Source of the DNA: Bog-756 sp963824645
Lineage (GTDB): Bacteria > Actinomycetota > Acidimicrobiia > Acidimicrobiales > RAAP-2
Assembly (NCBI GenBank): GCA_963824645.1
Contig: CAWGQC010000011.1
Span: forward strand, 78,757-142,756
Direction of reading: 5' to 3'
DNA: 64,000 bases
The first letter of the stretch is position 1; each line of letters begins with the position of its first letter. This document shows, piece after piece, positions 60,899 through 64,000 of this stretch. The notes beneath the pieces are model-generated. The model saw only the letters and a list, made by a program, of their open reading frames with translations. It was not told the origin of the DNA and searched no databases. Position numbers and translations under genes: made by a program.

Positions 60899-63841
60899 AT
60901 GGTGCGCCCCCCTCAAGACCTCCCTCAGACGCCGCGCCCCGGTTCGCGTCGCCGCCGGTGGATCATTGCCGCCGTCATCGTCGTCGTCATCCTCATTGCT
61001 TCCCTGCGTACGTTCGCCGTGTTCTACACCGATGCCCTGTGGTTCTCCTCGGTGAAGCTTCACTCCGTCTGGGTCAAGCTTTTCGAGATAAAAGTGGGAC
61101 TCCTGGTGACCTTCGGGGTCATCTTCGCCGTCATGCTTCTGGCCAGCCTCATGGTGGCCGAGCGGCTCGCCCCCAAGGGACCCTCGTTGGATGCCGAGGA
61201 TGAATTCGTCAAGCGCTACCAGGAGGTAATCGGTCCCTACTCCCGTTGGTTGCGGGTGGCCGTGGTCACCATTCTCTCCCTCATCGTCGGTTCGCAGGCG
61301 GTGGGTCAGTGGCAGAACTGGATCCTGTTCAAGAACAGGACGCCCTTCGATGCCACGGATCCGGAGTTCCACCGCAACGTCAGCTACTACGTCATGTCCC
61401 TGCCGTTCGAGCAGTTCCTGGTGCACTGGGCGCTGGTGGCCCTCATCGTGGTCCTGCTGGTCACCCTGCTCAGTCACTACCTCAACGGCGGGATCCGGAT
61501 GCAGGGTTCGCGTCCGAGGGTGCGCCCTGCGGTCAAGGCGCACATTTCGGTGATTCTCGGACTGTTGGCTCTGGTCAAGGCGGTCGGCTACTACCTGGCC
61601 CGATTCAATCTCGACCTCTCGTCCAACGGATTCGTGCAAGGGGCCGGCTACACCGACGTCCACGCCCGCCTGCCCGCCCTCGAGCTGCTCATCCTGGTGT
61701 CGTTGGCTGCCGCTGTCCTTCTCATCTACAACATCCGTCGTCAAGGGTGGGCACTTCCCATACTCGGGGTCGGGCTCTGGTTCCTGGTGGCTCTGACGGC
61801 GGGGACCATCTACCCGGCAGCCGTCCAGGCGCTCAAGGTCAATCCGGCCCAGAACGAGCTGGAGCGGCCTTACATACAGCGCAATATCAATGCCACCCGG
61901 GCGGCCATGGGCCTCCAGGACGTCAAGAGCATCCAGTATCCGGCGTCGTCCAATCTGACGGCCTCCGAGCTGACAGCCAACAGCGACACCCTGGCCAATG
62001 TGAGGCTCTGGGACCCCACCCAGACCCAACAGACGTTCGACAAGCTCCAGGACATCAGGACCCAGTACCAGTTCAATTCCCTGGCTATCGACCGCTACGC
62101 CGTCAACGGTGTCGAGACCCCGGTCATCGTGGGTGTGCGGGAGATCAATGACAGCGACCTGCCGTCATCGTCGTGGGTCAACACGACCCTCCAATACACG
62201 CACGGCTACGGAATGATCGTTTCGCCGGCCACCACCGCCACCATCAACGGCGATCCCCAATTCGCGGTGGGCGGCGTTCCTCCCAACTCGAACAGCGGTC
62301 TCCCCACCATCTTCCAGCCCTCTGTCTACTTCGGTCTCAACAATTCGGGATATGTGGTGGCCGACTCCGAACAGCCGGAGATCGACTATCAGCTCTCCAA
62401 CGGCACCAACGTGGAGACCCACTACAAGGGCAACGGGGGGGTGCAGCTTTCGAACTGGTTCGACCAGGCCATGTTCGCCGTCCGCTTCAGCGATTTCAAT
62501 CTGCTGATCTCCAACCAGATAACCAGTAGCTCCCGACTCATGTTCGACCGCGGCGTGCAGGCGCGGGTATCCAAGGCGGCTCCGTTCCTGGCCCTCGACT
62601 CCGATCCCTATCCGGTGTTGATCAACGGAGGCATCGACTGGGTCCAAGACGCCTACACCACCACAGACAATTATCCGTACTCCCAGAACGCCGATACCAG
62701 CGCACTGCCCGCCACCAGCGGGCTCAACCAGAACTTCAACTACGTGCGCAATTCGGTGAAAGTGCTGGTCAACGCCTACACCGGCGCCATGACCTTCTAT
62801 GTGATGGACCCGTCCGATCCCATCATCCGGACCTACGAGAAGGCCTTCCCCGGAATGTTCACTCCGGCATCGAAGATGAGCGCCCAGCTCAAAGCCCACC
62901 TCCGCTATCCCGAGGACATCTTCGCCGTGCAGGCCACCGCCTATGGCAAGTACCACATCCGGACGGCGGCTAGCTTCTACACGGCCGCAGACGCGTGGGC
63001 TCTTTCGCCATCGCCGGGCTCGGGTTCACCTTCGCAGGCGCTACAGACGACGTACACCACCAACGCCCAGGGCTTGCAGGTATCCACCGGTCAATTGGTC
63101 CGTATGGCCCCCCTCTATCAGGAGCTCCGTATACCCGGTCAGTCACAACAAAGTTTCAACCTGCTCGACGCCTTCGTGCCGATATCGGGGCAGAGCCAGA
63201 TCCAAACGCTGTCGGGGTTCATGATTGCCGGCTGCGATCCGGGCCACTACGGGCAGCTCGAGATGTTTGTGACACCACGGAACAACCCGGTCAACGGGCC
63301 GGCCATCGTGGCGGCCAAAATCGACGGTACCGCTGAGGTCTCGCGCGCCATCTCCCTCCTCAACCAGAACGGGTCGTCGGTTCTCCTCGGCAACGTATTG
63401 ATGATCCCGGTAGCGGACTCGCTTCTCTACATCCAGCCGGTCTACGTCGAATCGTCCCGCAATGCCATACCCGAGTTACAACAGGTCATTGCCGTGTACG
63501 GGAACCTGCCGGCGGCCATCGCTCCGACGCTGGGTGCGGCCTTGACCCAGGTCTTTCAAGCACCGGTGTCGACCACCACCAGCACCGGGGGGACCGGAAC
63601 TCTGTCCCCCCAGGTCCGGGCCCTGCTGGCCCAGGCGCAACAGGCCTATCAGCAATCCCAGACCGACCTCAAGGGCGGCAACCTGGGCGCCTACCAGAGT
63701 GATATCAACAACCTGGAGTCAGATCTCCAGGAGGTCCAGCAGCTGACCGGCGGCACTTCACCGGCCAGTGTTCCGACGACGTCGACCGCCACCACCACGG
63801 CGCCGACCACGTCGACACCCACCACCTCCCACAACGGCTGA
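60899..63841 (+). CDS. UPF0182-family large membrane protein
   Basis: UPF0182 proteins are large, poorly understood actinobacterial membrane proteins. The first about 315 residues hold some seven hydrophobic helices (WIIAAVIVVVILIASLR, LLVTFGVIFAVMLLASLM, VVTILSLIVGS, ALVALIVVLLVTLLSHYL, ELLILVSLAAAVLLIYN and others) with the family motifs YTDALWFSS and YIQRNINATRAAMGL. An extracytoplasmic domain of about 550 residues follows, and the last about 40 are a Thr-rich tail (PTTSTATTTAPTTST). 980 residues. The PDZ-Lon protease and DUF2342 protein are its usual genomic partners. Confidence 0.92.
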   Translation: MVRPPQDLPQTPRPGSRRRRWIIAAVIVVVILIASLRTFAVFYTDALWFSSVKLHSVWVKLFEIKVGLLVTFGVIFAVMLLASLMVAERLAPKGPSLDAEDEFVKRYQEVIGPYSRWLRVAVVTILSLIVGSQAVGQWQNWILFKNRTPFDATDPEFHRNVSYYVMSLPFEQFLVHWALVALIVVLLVTLLSHYLNGGIRMQGSRPRVRPAVKAHISVILGLLALVKAVGYYLARFNLDLSSNGFVQGAGYTDVHARLPALELLILVSLAAAVLLIYNIRRQGWALPILGVGLWFLVALTAGTIYPAAVQALKVNPAQNELERPYIQRNINATRAAMGLQDVKSIQYPASSNLTASELTANSDTLANVRLWDPTQTQQTFDKLQDIRTQYQFNSLAIDRYAVNGVETPVIVGVREINDSDLPSSSWVNTTLQYTHGYGMIVSPATTATINGDPQFAVGGVPPNSNSGLPTIFQPSVYFGLNNSGYVVADSEQPEIDYQLSNGTNVETHYKGNGGVQLSNWFDQAMFAVRFSDFNLLISNQITSSSRLMFDRGVQARVSKAAPFLALDSDPYPVLINGGIDWVQDAYTTTDNYPYSQNADTSALPATSGLNQNFNYVRNSVKVLVNAYTGAMTFYVMDPSDPIIRTYEKAFPGMFTPASKMSAQLKAHLRYPEDIFAVQATAYGKYHIRTAASFYTAADAWALSPSPGSGSPSQALQTTYTTNAQGLQVSTGQLVRMAPLYQELRIPGQSQQSFNLLDAFVPISGQSQIQTLSGFMIAGCDPGHYGQLEMFVTPRNNPVNGPAIVAAKIDGTAEVSRAISLLNQNGSSVLLGNVLMIPVADSLLYIQPVYVESSRNAIPELQQVIAVYGNLPAAIAPTLGAALTQVFQAPVSTTTSTGGTGTLSPQVRALLAQAQQAYQQSQTDLKGGNLGAYQSDINNLESDLQEVQQLTGGTSPASVPTTSTATTTAPTTSTPTTSHNG

Positions 63842-63855
63842 TCAGCGGCAGTGAC

Positions 63856-63870
63856 CGGGCGGGGCGCCCG
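63856..63870 (+). terminator. GC hairpin after UPF0182
   Basis: CGGGCG-GGG-CGCCCG, perfect 6-bp stem 15 bp after the stop. Confidence 0.55.
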
Positions 63871-63924
63871 AAGCCCGGCGCTGAACAGCGGTTATCCCAG
63901 AGGTGCTATTTTGGCGACCAGCGA

Positions 63925-64000
<76 letters not shown>

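Overview
The window is a strongly GC-rich stretch of bacterial chromosome, densely packed with genes and free of insertion sequences, phage or CRISPR. Two WhiB-family regulators, GuaB3, a mycobacterial-type Sdh1 operon, PcrA with an RNA-polymerase-binding tail, UPF0182 and a complete decaprenylphosphoryl-arabinose operon mark it as an actinobacterium. The Thr/Pro-rich TTTTT-VPP membrane proteins, an MreB gene and a local order unlike Mycobacteriales or Streptomyces suggest a deep lineage such as Acidimicrobiia. The lineage is an inference; the phylum is secure.

Layout. 1-3.8 kb: end of the ribosomal operon (rpsD, rpoA, rplQ, truA), then rplM-rpsI with its own promoter. 3.8-13.8 kb: cell-wall precursor and tRNA-modification cluster (glmM, glmS, acpS, nnrD, alr, a family-4 uracil-DNA glycosylase, tsaE, tsaB, rimI, tsaD). 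13.8-15.9 kb: groES-groEL under a sigma70-type promoter with a CIRCE operator, followed by a 620-bp gap with tandem repeats and an AT-rich island. 16.5-22.8 kb: Nudix hydrolase, guaB3-guaA, pcrA. 22.8-26.0 kb (minus strand): ubiA-dprE1-dprE2. 26.2-29.6 kb: B12-binding mutase subunit, sucCD, a HAD phosphatase. 30-37.3 kb: purN-purH, folD, a membrane protein, metF, icd, mdh, joining purine synthesis, one-carbon metabolism and the TCA cycle. 37.3-41.1 kb: accessory enzymes (lipoprotein, alpha/beta-hydrolase, SDR, two VOC proteins, SCP2). 41.2-45.9 kb: sdhCAB divergent from a LysR regulator. 46-49.5 kb: a MoxR-VWA pair. 49.9-63.8 kb: two whiB genes, a formiminotransferase-like gene and a membrane/proteolysis neighbourhood: active HtrA, a zincin-family protein lacking its histidines, an HtrA-fold protein with all three catalytic positions lost, a frameshifted mreB, HEAT repeats, a PDZ-Lon protease, a DivIVA-like protein ending in a phage-Mu-F-like cysteine module, and UPF0182. 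An initiator tRNA-Met closes the window.

The main regulatory theme is visible by eye. Eighteen genes on both strands have no clear ribosome-binding site and instead carry a TANNNT hexamer 5-9 bases before the start codon, as expected for leaderless transcripts. Genes inside operons mostly overlap their predecessor by 4 bp (GTGA, ATGA or TTGA). The most unusual items are the triad-less HtrA-like protein beside an intact HtrA, the DivIVA/Mu-F fusion, the DPA operon with Ala at the benzothiazinone-target Cys, the LysR operator that contains its own start codon, and a set of short tandem repeats in gaps and protein linkers.
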